DNA of 64,000 nucleotides, taken from positions 4,452 through 68,451 of the forward strand of contig CAMPET010000127.1 of assembly GCA_946803715.1 (NCBI GenBank), written 5' to 3'. Each line of letters starts with the position of its first letter. Positions within the stretch are counted from its first letter, which is position 1. Under the pieces are notes generated by a model, which was not told the origin of the DNA, did not search any database, and saw only the letters and a program-made list of their open reading frames with translations. Shown here in pieces: positions 1-10,439 of this stretch. Position numbers and translations under genes: made by a program. The DNA comes from Beroe ovata. Its lineage: Eukaryota; Ctenophora; Nuda; Beroida; Beroidae.

Positions 1-23
1 ACACACACACACACACACACACA
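1..23. repeat. (AC)n microsatellite
   Basis: The window opens inside an uninterrupted AC dinucleotide run whose left end is not visible. Confidence 0.95.
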
Positions 24-831
24 TGCGTGTCACTGTGTACCATAGGACCTGTGCTTTTTGATACAACCGTACATATGAAAAACAGCAAATAACATGTAAA
101 GATGTTATATATATAGAATGAATAGCTTCATTAACTATTCAGTATTCTGAAACAAGAACTGATCAGTGATTTCAGATTCAGCAAATGTGCAGATAAGCAT
201 ATGACAATGTTGTATGGAATTCCAGGGCTGAATTTAATGAATTTATTCTTGTCAACATTCTTTGTGAAGATTCAGAGATTACACATGTGAATATGAATTA
301 CAGACGAATAATTGATAAAACTCAGATGGACGATGGTAATATGGTGTGACATATATGTAGATCATACTGCACTGCATACTTGTCAAATAAAATCTCACAA
401 ACTGCATCTTGTCTGGCGATGCTAGACCGCTGATGCAAGCCGCGAAGCGGCTTGCGTCAGCAAGAGAATAAGTTTGCAATAATAATAATAACTCTGCAAT
501 AAGTTTGCAATAAGTCAGCAAAAGAATAAGTTTGCGCCACGATATTCGATCGACAAACTGCATCATACATGCTACCTCACGTGCAGGGTATGGATAATGG
601 ATAAAGGGTCTATCATCCGCGATTCATGACAATAGTCTATGCAAATTTTGAACCAAGCGGATTCGAGTATTTAAATTTAATGGTTACGCAGCGCTGCGCG
701 GCATCACACACCGCGCGCGCCTATATTGCATTAAAAGCCGGTGGAAACAGTCAGAATCATGGGGCGGCATGGGCAACGCATGCATTTTCTGGCGATGCTA
801 TATATATATATACTATAAGGCCCAGCTGACG
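24..831. other. Intergenic, no gene seen
   Basis: AT-rich sequence with no credible coding exon. It holds a short perfect palindrome (GCAAGCCGC/GCGGCTTGC) near 437-457, an AAT-rich stretch near 478-492, and a short TA run near 799-811 just before the MITE. The short ORFs here show no exon-like composition. Confidence 0.6.
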
Positions 832-839
832 CGAGCGCG

Positions 840-1014
840 TTGCCGGATGTTATCTGTCCATGTCCACTGTTTCTTGCGCGCGGCACGCACACCTTGGCCT
901 TCATCGAAGGCCGCGGAAACAGGCCTTCGCCGTCGATGAACATTGAACAGGCCTTCGATGCGAAAGCGCGCGCGCCGCACGCAAGAATCGAAGTGGACGG
1001 ATAACATCCGGCAA
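840..1014. mobile_element. hAT-type MITE, TTGCCGG family, full copy
   Basis: Non-autonomous palindromic element of 175 bp. It begins TTGCCGGATGTTATCTGTCC and ends with the inverse GGATAACATCCGGCAA. The terminal repeats run on into GCGCGC-rich arms, and the centre holds further AAGGCC/GGCCTT palindromes. An exact 8-bp direct repeat, CGAGCGCG, flanks it at 832-839 and 1015-1022. An 8-bp target duplication is typical of hAT transposases. No transposase ORF is present; the minus-strand ORFs across it are artefacts of the palindrome. Confidence 0.85.
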
Positions 1015-1022
1015 CGAGCGCG

Positions 1023-1673
1023 AGCGAAAAATTTGCGGCACGCGCAATGAAATTCTCGACAGCCATATCATCGACAGCCATGGCCAAAGTGAGCACCATA
1101 CAGAGCTACAGCTAAGTAGATTTAGTAGAAGCAAGATAGAATAAGGTTTTAGTTTTAATTCCACTAAGACTTTACTTCAAGTTCAATCAATCAAATTCAC
1201 AAAAAGAAAATTTATAAATGAAAATCCAAAATCAATCATGACAATCTAACAAACGAAAAAATATCGATAAAGAACGAACCGTCGTTCCGATCATCGATAA
1301 TTTTGCCGAGGAGGAAGTAGGAACTGCATGAAGTGACTGAGATTATTCATGAACTACGATGCCACAGCCAATTAGCACAATGTTGAATGTGGGTGGGCTC
1401 GAATCCACCGTGTTAGTGTTACTTTGAATGTTGAGCTATATAATTTGAAACAGTCTCATAGTAGTACAAAGCCGTCTGTTGAACCCAGTAACAGCAAACT
1501 AAAGCCAAGTCTTTCAACCTATCTACAGTCATAGGTTCACTGAAAAGGGGGATTGTCGTTATTGATCAATGAACCAGAGAATCGTGGTGAAGTTCGTGGG
1601 TATAAGGATTTATCAAACAATAACAAAACTAAAAATTAGCATGTCATTTGTCAATGGTCAAATGTCAACATTA
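1023..1673. other. Intergenic, 3' flank of TMEM214
   Basis: AT-rich sequence downstream of the minus-strand TMEM214 gene. I see no further exon. A GCTCGAATCC motif near 1388-1397 resembles a tRNA B box but no cloverleaf forms around it. Confidence 0.5.
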
Positions 1674-4600
1674 TTACCTGACAAAGTTAGTGTTTATGTA
1701 CTCCACGGTAGAGTTATAGCAGGTCTGGGCAACAGCCCAGACCTCTGAACTTTGAGTCAAAACAAACTCCGAACCCGTTGTCCAATACTGTACGGCCAGC
1801 TCCCAGTAATGGAGCGAGGTCTCTAACAACCATGCCCGTGTATCAGGAGAAGTGGAGGACTTTACGAAGGAGTAGACTTTCTCTGCTGCATCATAAGCTA
1901 CCACCTCAAACTGAGGTATTCTTGACATAGAATTCAAAGAGACTAAAATTGGACACTATTGCCAAAATTCCTGAATATCACACGACGAAGAATTGGAATA
2001 AATGTTCAAGATTCTAGGTGAAATCTCACCTGTTCAATAATAGCCCCTTTGTTTTCATAGAAATAGTTCACATTATCCTGTATGAAGATAAAGAATAGTG
2101 CAAGAGTAGAGGAAATGGAGTTGTATATCGTGAGAGAGTACTCCATGAGAACTGGGACATGCACCATTCCGTATTTGTGGACCAGTTTCATGTACTCCTG
2201 ATGAGAATATAGAATTGGGAATCACTGATAACGCACAGTTGCAACAGATGCGGATATAGGAATCAGAAAGGAGGCTGTGTCACGTATTCCTAGGGGCACA
2301 GATTTCGACCGAAAATAACAGTGGGGACTTACCTGTACATTGCTCAATAGCTGTTCAACATGCTGGTTGTTTGTGAAGCTAGTATACATCCGACCGGTTC
2401 GTGAGGCACTAAATGATCCGAATTCCTTGACATCGTGTAAGACATACGCCACTGTCAGAGCGACCATAACCAAGAGTGCCAACTTCAGTGCTCCCCTGAT
2501 AAATTGCGGTTGAGACAAGTCGCTATTTTCGCTGAATTGAAATCGCTCTTGGAGCGAATTGTTACTGCACACATTCTATTACTGATAACTTCCCTAATGC
2601 TCGTTACACCAGGTGACTGTTAACAACTCACTTCAGTGGTGACCCCAGAGCATGAGACATATCAGTGCTTAGCGCAAGAGCGCGGCGGTGATTTTCCTTC
2701 AGCTTTAGCTTGCTGTTTGCTGGTGTAAGAATGCCGACCAGGTAGTCTGAAAAAGTCGTTTATCTTTATTCTGGAGTATCAAATTCCCTTTGTATAACAC
2801 ATACATTACACGTACACTGATACAGGCCTGACAATGCATTGGGGACAGGGGTTAGGAATACGCAATATCCAGTATAGAAACTTGTACCGTACCTAGTGTC
2901 TGTTTTAGCGCACTCTTATTCACGGTTTTGATGACAACTGTCCAGTGGTCATGGACGTGCTCCAATAGAAGGACGGAGCTTGCCATGTGCTTGGTAAACA
3001 TTTGCTGCCATAGCAACCATGTCTGACTGTCACCTTGGAGACACACTAACAGGTAGTTTAGCACAACTTCTTTCTGCTTAGCGCTGCTCTGTTGCAACCT
3101 GTGAACAACATTTGGAAATGGTGTGGCCCCCAGCATTGGCTCCTTACTGGGGATTGCTATTTGCTAACTACCTGATTAGAAGTGAAGGGAAGAATGTTCT
3201 CAGTCTAGTTTGGGGGGAGGATGAAAATGCCAAATCTTTGATCGAGGGTAGCATATCCATGAACACATCTTGGATCTGTGGGGAGGGCGATGGGGCTCAG
3301 TTAACTCGTTACAAATACTTACGATTTACGGAAACACGCAACATATGCCACTGCATACATACATGAGGGAGGAGCCCGTTATTCGATGTGAAAACCAAGT
3401 CGAAATAACCAAAGAAATTGCTGGGAGTTATTTCAACGTTGCGACCATCCTCTGCAATTTCCCTGATAGAGAACGCCGATTTAGTGGAAGCAAGCCACAG
3501 TAGTAGTACAAATGAGGATTAGACGGCAACATCGACACTTTACTTACTTCACAGTGTCATCAAGACACTTAAAGATGAATTCTTGTATAGTTTTCTCTGT
3601 CTTCATAGTTTGTAGAATCGGTAACATCCAAGTAAACCAAACTGAGACATGGTTCATTCGATTAAGTCCTAATTTGGTAACTCGCTCAGGGGCAATGGAC
3701 AGAATTAATAAAATGCATGACATGAGTGCTTATCTGTTATCAGTTTGAATGAATAATCAGCATTTCTACCGTCGATAAGGAATGATGGACGAACATGACG
3801 TACCCAACTAGTCACAAAATATCACCAGAGCAGCGATGCGCGCGCGAGAAACTGTTGTGACCTTTGCAAAAATCCTCGCGCGCTCCAAATGATAATACAG
3901 AATGGTGAAAAGTGTGACAGCAGAGGACAAACCTTCCAATTTTGTGTCGAGTTTGGTTCTCGGCATTGAATTGAGGCACCAAAGCAGGGCTACACACTCT
4001 CGAGGTCTTGACACACTGTCATTGATCATGGCTTGTAGTCTAGTTGTGACTTCACTGCTGTGCACTGTTCGCGGGCAAGCAAGTGCTATGCTTTGCAGGT
4101 GTATTCGGTGTTGATACGATGTAACTCCTGAAAGTTGAGGTGTCCGTGAACATAGTGGTGTCAATTAGGTATACATGGGGTCATACAATTGAGAACAAGT
4201 GGTGTCAATTCGAACCGTTTCGAGTGTCTTTCGCAAAGCTATCCAGAATTTCGAGGTAAAAGTGAGTCATAACACTCTCCTGAATGCCTTTGAAAGTTGC
4301 GTGCAGGAAATCTGCCAATTCAGTTGCCAGTTGGTTATGAGGATATGTTCCTTCAAACATCGTGAACCCTGAAAGTAACAAATGTTCAATTGTGTTCCTT
4401 AGCGGTTGTTCAATGTTCAGTCGTTTCCTTGATATAGAGATATTCTCACCAGTGTCAGCTTCTTTCACTGTGACCTTCATGTGCATGTAGGACTGGATGT
4501 CCTTCAACCAAATTCGTGGGTTATTTGGGAATCTACTCTTCACATCCTTAACCAATGCCCTCAGGTCAGCGACATCGATCTGTGATATACACTCGGGTTT

Positions 4601-5293
4601 AAACAAATGGGACACATACATGGGAAGATTCAATATCACGCCTCACCATGATCTATATATAGGATCTGTATATAGGAGTTACCTCTTCCAGCTCCTCAAG
4701 CAGCTGTTCACGCTCCCCTTTCCTAGGGGAAGAAGCGGTCGGTGACCCTTTCTTTCGGTTCTTATTGCCCCTCCCAGCGGTAGAAACCCGAGCTTTCGTG
4801 ATGGCTCGCTCCTGTTGATGATCTGAAAAACGTGGTTCACCTAACTAAGTGGTGAATACATATATTACAGGAGATATCAAAGTTCGAAGCGGGTACATGG
4901 AAGAGTAATTCAGCGCAGAAAGTTGAAACTGATGATGCATTATGATGTCATCGTCGTATTCGCGACGTTGGGTATTCCCGACATTGGGTATTCCGTACCC
5001 CAATCATTACCTGGCTCGTTGTCAGACTCTGAGTCTCGCATCAAATTGAATATGTTCTGATGCTCCTTCAGAGGATCTGAAAGAAGGTTGAAATCAGTTT
5101 GTGATCGAATATGAGTATCGATCAACTAGGAGCTAAACATCAGGGGGTGTCACAAACTTGAAACGGGAAAGTTTTCGCCTGACGAAGTCTCTTCTGGCAC
5201 CACTACTTCTTTCTTCTGCTTCTTTGCTGTTTTCTTACTCACAGGAATGCCAGATTTTCGGCCCTTGCCAGCCACTTCCCATTTGCCAGACAT
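1674..5293 (-). CDS. TMEM214: TMEM214, ER membrane protein
   Basis: Multi-exon gene for a homologue of TMEM214, an ER membrane protein known in vertebrates as a caspase-4 anchor in ER-stress apoptosis. Exons by eye (high to low): 5293-5158, 5076-5011, 4822-4683, 4579-4450, 4368-4216, 4127-3933, about 3684-3548, 3462-3363, 3275-3170, 3144-2893, 2746-2632, 2495-2333, 2197-2030, 1942-1674. The start gives MSGKWEVAGKGRK, like the family N-terminus, followed by a Lys-rich stretch. Family blocks are DVADL...NPRIWLKDIQSY, SRPRECVALLWCLN, KHMASSVLLLEH, and a membrane segment followed by YVLHDVKEFGSFSASRTGR. Weak point: the phase does not fit between the 4127-3933 and 3684-3548 exons, so one boundary there is wrong or an exon is missing. 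The gene lies head-to-tail behind NEMF with a 370-bp gap. Confidence 0.85.
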
Positions 5294-5663
5294 CGTTATA
5301 ACCTAGGTACCCATAGTAATGATGAATCAGAGGATTTAAAAAATTAATATTGCAACTGCTGAACATTCACCATAGACTAACTCATGAGTCATAACTGAAT
5401 AGTGAATAAGAATTGGGCTTATCAGAAATCCCTAACTTAAATCAGAAAATTAAACTTAGATCTTATTGAATCAAATAGATATCATGTAATTAGGTTTCTC
5501 ATCTTCCTTCACTGTTTGCTCATTTGTTCACGGGTAACGATCTTTGCTCACAATTTGCTTGTAGTAGGTAGCGATTCAATCTCCCCATTGAAGGACTTCA
5601 TATTTAATCACCTCGTTTCATGGGATATAGGACTTCAGAAGTCATCATGAAACTGACACACTC

Positions 5664-8546
5664 TCATCTTTTGGAATGTCCATATAAATTTGGGGCAGAA
5701 ATTTTAACTTTTCCAGGGATGTTCGTGGTCATATCCACATCTTTCAGACTCTTAAACACATTCTTTTCCTGAACATGCGCATCCTTGTCCCGAGCAAATA
5801 GTTCTAAAATAGACTTGCAAGCTTTTCCCTTCTTAGAAGAACCCGGCAAGAGTTTCACCCTGAATTTGCATGTAGAAGTTGCTGTGTACGGGGCAACAAA
5901 TGGGATCCCGAATAAGATACAATCATCGGGCTGAGGGTTAAGAATAAGTGAGTCTAGAAAATCTGTGGCTACCTCTTCATCATCATTTAACCCTTCGTCA
6001 ACTGGCTCTTCAACAGCCTGGCTCAGCTCGGTGTCTTCCTTTTTTGGGAGCTCTTTCGGGGGTGAGGGTTTTTCTGATACAGTACCACAACCAGCAGGAA
6101 CAGTTTCAAGTTCAGCTAAAGTTGAACTCTCGTTGTCTTGTTTTGATAACTTCAAGATAACTCTATCTGCTTCTCTCATTTTACCTTCTTCCTTATCGCC
6201 ATTATTTGCAACCACATTCTTTGCTGTTGATTCAACACGATATTTCAGCTTAGAGTTGTTTGACGAGGACTTAGACTTCTCTTTCTTGACTCCAGCAGAT
6301 CCAAGAAGAGCCATTACAGCTTCACGTTCATCATCGCTCTGATCTGCATACTTTTCCAGCCTTTTCTTCTTACCTTTTTGTCCTCGTTTCGGTTTGTTGT
6401 CTTTCTTTGGTTCATTCGCAGTCTTCTGACGAAAGTTCGTATCCTTGGGTCGTCTTCTTTGATTCTGTATACCAGGAGCTCCAACAAGGTCAGTTATTTC
6501 AGCTGTTCTGCTATTAGGAACAGAAGGCGCCGAAATTTGTAGATTATACTTATCAAATAAATCATCTAGGTCCCCATCATTCTCAACAATTGGTTCCTCA
6601 GCCGGCAACTCAGTGATGCTCGTTTTTGTTTGAATGATATCGACATCTCCAGTTTGCACCAATGATTTTGACGAGTCTGGCTCCAGATTGTTCTGTGCAC
6701 ATCGCCTCTGCACACTTTCATCATCGATTTTGAACAAAATGGAGAAGCCAAGGACCAGCTGTGTCGGAGGAAGGTAGTTTTTCTTGCCCCGTATCATGAA
6801 ACTCCCGGTAGTGAGGTACTCTCCCGAAGGTGCAGTCTTTGAGACTTGTTCTGCGTGTACCCAATATGCACTAGTCACAATTTTGCTGTTCCATGCTGAG
6901 CTGTGACAAAGTGCAAAACTGCCTGCTTCCATAAGGGTCCTAGGTGGTAGATCCCCCTCACCCCTGTTTTTTACAACACCATGTATGTCAGCATGGATAT
7001 AAACATCATTCTTTTTGAGGTACTTCTTGACAATTATTTCATTCTGCTGTGCATCCCGACCACCTATTACTATGAAACCATCAGAAGTGATAAACCACAG
7101 AAATTTCTCAAACCACATATTCTTTCTTGCTTTTTTGATTGATGCTACAATATTGATATCATTGATTGTAGCATCAGTCAGTTTTTCAGCATTTTTCAAT
7201 GCAGTTGCAGACGATTGTATTGTCTTTTGCTCTTTAGCAGATGATTGCTTCACTTGGTGGAAGTATTTTTCTGCATTCCCATAGGCTCCAAGTTCCAAGC
7301 TGATAGTAACCTCAACAGGCTCTGATTCCTCATTATAGATATCATTTAGAGTCATGACCATTTCATTGCTCACTAAATTGACATTTTTAATTGCAATTGC
7401 AGCTGTGTTGCCATTTACTCTTCCCTCTTCAATTAATTCATCAATTTCTTCCCATGATAATTGATTAGCAACAAGATTCTGTAAAGTAGATATTGCTTCA
7501 TTTACAAGCTCCAAATTCACTTCTATAAGATAAGCTTTCATTGTTGATGATTCTTGCACATCTTTCAAAGCATTTATCCTATTCTCATGATCCTTCTTAA
7601 TGTTTTCCAATTTTCTCATTGCACTCTTTTCTTGTTGGATAGTCTTTATTTCGATTTTTTGAGATTCTTGTTCAAAGAAATAAACATCAATAGATTCATT
7701 ATAGGAGGCATACTCCTTGAATTCTGAATCTAGTTGATGCTGAAACCTGCAAGGGTGAAATTCATCCATAATTGAGGTTAATGAGCTGCCCTTGACTTCT
7801 TTCAAAAATATATATCCCTTATCCAATTGAGATGGAAGTGATTGAAATGACTCATAAGCTGAACTGATTATACCAAATATGATTTCCAATGAGTCTGACA
7901 TTGCTTGTTCTGTTAACTGAAAATTTACATCTAGGCTTGATTGAACAATGTGATGTTCTATCAATGGGATGCTAAGAGGATATAACAGATTGATCCATCT
8001 TTTAAGTTGACTACCAGGCTTGATATTAGGAATATTTTCCTTTATGAACTCAATCGAAGGGGGAATTAGTTTCTGGCATAAATGAAGAGGGTAATAATGA
8101 CCAATTGCATAACGTACATCTTCTTTTTTGTCCTGTCTAGTTCTAAGTACTGCGGTTATGATGTACTCATTATCACAAAGACACACATTTCCTCGATCAT
8201 AGAGTTCAACAATCAGATGAAACATGTGTTCGTTATAGCCAAATTGTAAATCAACAACTCTGTCACACCCAACTTGAGATATTTGAGTCAATCTTTTATT
8301 CTTCATTGCCTTTCTACATTTAGCTGAGAAGGCAGAAGGCATCATCTGCTTTGGCCATTCAAAAGCAGTTGTGTGTATCCGTGACCCAGATTCAATATAA
8401 AGCAAAGATTTAGATTCTTGCCCAAGCTTTATTATGTATGATTTGTTGTCAATATCATATACATTGACCACTCTGAGTCCCTCAATGTTCTTCTTCAGTT
8501 CAGAAACAATGCAGGCAACATCAAATGAGGTGAATCTTGTCTTCAT
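5664..8546 (-). CDS. NEMF: NEMF / Rqc2, ribosome quality control factor
   Basis: Single uninterrupted 960-codon ORF for the NEMF/Rqc2/Tae2 family. These proteins bind stalled 60S subunits carrying peptidyl-tRNA, recruit Listerin and direct C-terminal alanine tailing. Visible domains: NFACT-N at about residues 1-200, with Asp9 and the Asp95-Arg96 pair that match the key D/DR residues of Rqc2; a coiled-coil middle (about 300-400); NFACT-R at about 480-600 (KNDVYIHADIHGVVKNRG, TAPSGEYLTTGSFMIRGKK); a Lys-rich acidic linker; and NFACT-C near the end (GIPFVAPYTATSTCKFRVKL). The length is near the animal norm of about 1,000 residues. The coding region has no intron, unlike its neighbours; vertebrate NEMF has many. 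A TTCAATAG just before the ATG could be the acceptor of a 5'UTR intron. Confidence 0.96.
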   Translation of the reverse strand: MKTRFTSFDVACIVSELKKNIEGLRVVNVYDIDNKSYIIKLGQESKSLLYIESGSRIHTTAFEWPKQMMPSAFSAKCRKAMKNKRLTQISQVGCDRVVDLQFGYNEHMFHLIVELYDRGNVCLCDNEYIITAVLRTRQDKKEDVRYAIGHYYPLHLCQKLIPPSIEFIKENIPNIKPGSQLKRWINLLYPLSIPLIEHHIVQSSLDVNFQLTEQAMSDSLEIIFGIISSAYESFQSLPSQLDKGYIFLKEVKGSSLTSIMDEFHPCRFQHQLDSEFKEYASYNESIDVYFFEQESQKIEIKTIQQEKSAMRKLENIKKDHENRINALKDVQESSTMKAYLIEVNLELVNEAISTLQNLVANQLSWEEIDELIEEGRVNGNTAAIAIKNVNLVSNEMVMTLNDIYNEESEPVEVTISLELGAYGNAEKYFHQVKQSSAKEQKTIQSSATALKNAEKLTDATINDINIVASIKKARKNMWFEKFLWFITSDGFIVIGGRDAQQNEIIVKKYLKKNDVYIHADIHGVVKNRGEGDLPPRTLMEAGSFALCHSSAWNSKIVTSAYWVHAEQVSKTAPSGEYLTTGSFMIRGKKNYLPPTQLVLGFSILFKIDDESVQRRCAQNNLEPDSSKSLVQTGDVDIIQTKTSITELPAEEPIVENDGDLDDLFDKYNLQISAPSVPNSRTAEITDLVGAPGIQNQRRRPKDTNFRQKTANEPKKDNKPKRGQKGKKKRLEKYADQSDDEREAVMALLGSAGVKKEKSKSSSNNSKLKYRVESTAKNVVANNGDKEEGKMREADRVILKLSKQDNESSTLAELETVPAGCGTVSEKPSPPKELPKKEDTELSQAVEEPVDEGLNDDEEVATDFLDSLILNPQPDDCILFGIPFVAPYTATSTCKFRVKLLPGSSKKGKACKSILELFARDKDAHVQEKNVFKSLKDVDMTTNIPGKVKISAPNLYGHSKR

Positions 8547-8838
8547 GATGATATCCTATTGAAGGTAAAAGGTGTAATATCATAAAACAAATCCAATCAG
8601 TCTTCAACTAACATGAGGACAGTACCTTACACAAAACTTCCTACTTGGTAAAATCATTCTGTGTTCTGAGTATATGCAAAATTGATCAATGATCATAATT
8701 TGATAGAATACATTTACTGGAAGATAGGAGATCAAATTGGTATTTTACTTGACATTCATTCAATTCTTTCCTTCTGACCTATTCTGACATTTAACGTTGA
8801 TTTATTTATTCAGTTCTCCGCTTCCATTGAATCCTATC
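8547..8838. other. Upstream flank of NEMF
   Basis: AT-rich sequence upstream of the minus-strand NEMF start, presumably with its promoter. No motif can be assigned with confidence. Confidence 0.4.
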
Positions 8839-9145
8839 CCCAATCCCCCTCCCGCTTAACTGTGAAGCTCAAAATTCTGGAGTTCTGGGAGACCCAGCCA
8901 TGCAGCTGCGAGGGGTAAGTTGGGCCAAAACCCCTCCTTTTCTCTTGCCACCTGCTGATACTAAGATCTACATCGCAGTTGACAAGAGGTGGCCTTACAT
9001 CTATAGGGTAACTGGCAACAGCTGATGATTCATTGTTTAGATTCTTCCCTCTACTACATCAATCCTTGAATTAGAAAAAACTGATATGCAGTATTTGGTT
9101 ATGCTTGCAGTATACCTCATACACCTCTATAGATAAGACTTTGGA
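8839..9145. repeat. Dispersed repeat, copy 1 (second copy at 44035-44315)
   Basis: About 300 bp that recurs in the same orientation at 44035-44315. Shared blocks include AACTGTGAAGCTCA, CTCTTGCCACCT, CTGATACTAAGATC, ATCGCAGTTGACAAGAG and CACCTCTATAGATAAG. Copies differ by substitutions and small indels. No ORF or terminal repeat is seen. It may be a truncated retroelement 3' end, but the family is unknown to me. Confidence 0.8.
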
Positions 9146-9171
9146 ATAAATCTTCAGAATGATCAAGATAC

Positions 9172-9748
9172 TTATGATATTGACAAATCATTCTTTGTAA
9201 CTTTATTCATTGAATTATGTACCCACACAGGGTACTCCCACGAAGCAGAGTCTAACAATTCAGTTCCAATTCTGATAGAAATACTAAATAATCACAACAA
9301 CAACACATTATAGATTACTATAATTATTACTGCTGATAAAAATTAGAATTCAAAAGTCAAATCTTAAAAGATTTGACTGTATCTGGCAACATGTTCCAGT
9401 AGTTTTCAATTCTGTCTGGAAGAAAGCATTGTCTCAACTTATAAACATTATTGTCAGCAGTAACTTTAAGCCTACTGATAATATTAAGCCCAGACAGACC
9501 CATCTTGAAAACATCTTTTGTATAGTCAACTTCCCCAGTAACATTTAACAATCTTCAAAGCTTCTATTAAGTCACCACGGACTCTCTGTTCTCCTAGGAT
9601 AGTTTCTAATGTTTTGCTATAAGGTAATAAACCTTGGTCAATGGTCATTTGCTAACCAGAATTTTGAAAATCTTCTTTGGATAGATAAATGCATTTGATG
9701 CTGCTATACACCATAGGAATGTATTACCATGATCAATGATCATAAATC
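9172..9748. repeat. Local duplication copy A with retroelement remnant
   Basis: First of two nearly identical segments (copy B is about 9837-10439). Both start at ATGATATTGACAAATCATT and both reach CATAAATC. On the minus strand, 9357-9551 encodes a peptide with LRQCFLPDRIENYWNMLP, which resembles the end of non-LTR reverse transcriptase ORFs (a cysteine/phenylalanine-rich block ending WNxLP). It is broken and has no catalytic domain. Copy A ends where a hAT-like terminal repeat begins at 9749. Confidence 0.7.
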
Positions 9749-9786
9749 TTGTCAGATTTTATCTGACCTCAGTTTCTCGCGCGCGN
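9749..9786. mobile_element. Terminal repeat of a TTGTCAG-type hAT MITE, cut at an N
   Basis: TTGTCAGATTTTATCTGACC followed by TCAGTTTCTCGCGCGCG, the same terminal repeat as the complete element at 61048-61168. The sequence stops at the single ambiguous base 9786, so the other half is missing. Copy B of the flanking duplication carries the matching empty site (CATAAATC running straight on at 10432-10439). Confidence 0.75.
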
Positions 9787-9836
9787 AAACCCCCTCCCCC
9801 CTCGGCTGATTACGTAATATGTGAACGGTCCCTTAT

Positions 9837-10439
9837 GATATTGACAAATCATTGTTCGTAACTTTATTCATTGAATCATGTACCCACACAGGGTGCTACC
9901 ACAAAGCAGGGTCTAACAATTCAGTTCCATTTCTGATAGAAATACTAAATAACAACAACAACTTAACGATAACACATTACTGATTACTATAATTATTACT
10001 GGTGATATTAATTAGAATTCAAAAGTCAAACCTTAAAAGATTTGACTTAAAAGATTTGACTTAAAAGATTTGAATGTATCTGGCAACCTGTTCCAGTAGT
10101 TTTTAATTCTATCTGGAAGAAATCATTGTCTCAATTTATAAACATTATTGTCAGCAGTAACTTTAAGCCTACTGATAATATTAAGCCCAGACAGACCCAT
10201 CTTGAAAACATCTTTTGCATAGTCAACTTCCCCAGTAACAATCTCAAAAGCTTCTATTAAGTCAACACGGACTCTCTGGTCTCCTAGGATAGATTCTAAT
10301 GTTTTGCCATAAGGCAATAAACCTTGGTCATTTGCTAACCAGAACTTTGAAAATCTTCTTTCAATAGATAAATCATAAATATGCATTTGATGCTGCTATA
10401 CACCATAGGAATGTATTACCATGATCAATGATCATAAAT
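9837..10439. repeat. Local duplication copy B with retroelement remnant
   Basis: Second copy of the 9172-9748 segment. On the minus strand, 10123-10386 encodes RVDLIEAFEIVTGEVDYAKD and a following block that also occurs in copy A, again like the C-terminal part of non-LTR reverse transcriptases. A short internal repeat (TTAAAAGATTTGACT, three copies near 10033-10070) is expanded here compared with copy A. No intact retroelement is present. Confidence 0.7.

Noticed and set aside
731-1164. Overlapping minus-strand ORFs of 64-122 codons
   Set aside because: They run through the GC-rich palindrome of the MITE at 840-1014, which is open in several frames by composition alone.
1370-1410. tRNA-like B box (GCTCGAATCC)
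   Set aside because: The T-loop is one base too long and no A box, anticodon arm or acceptor stem can be built around it.
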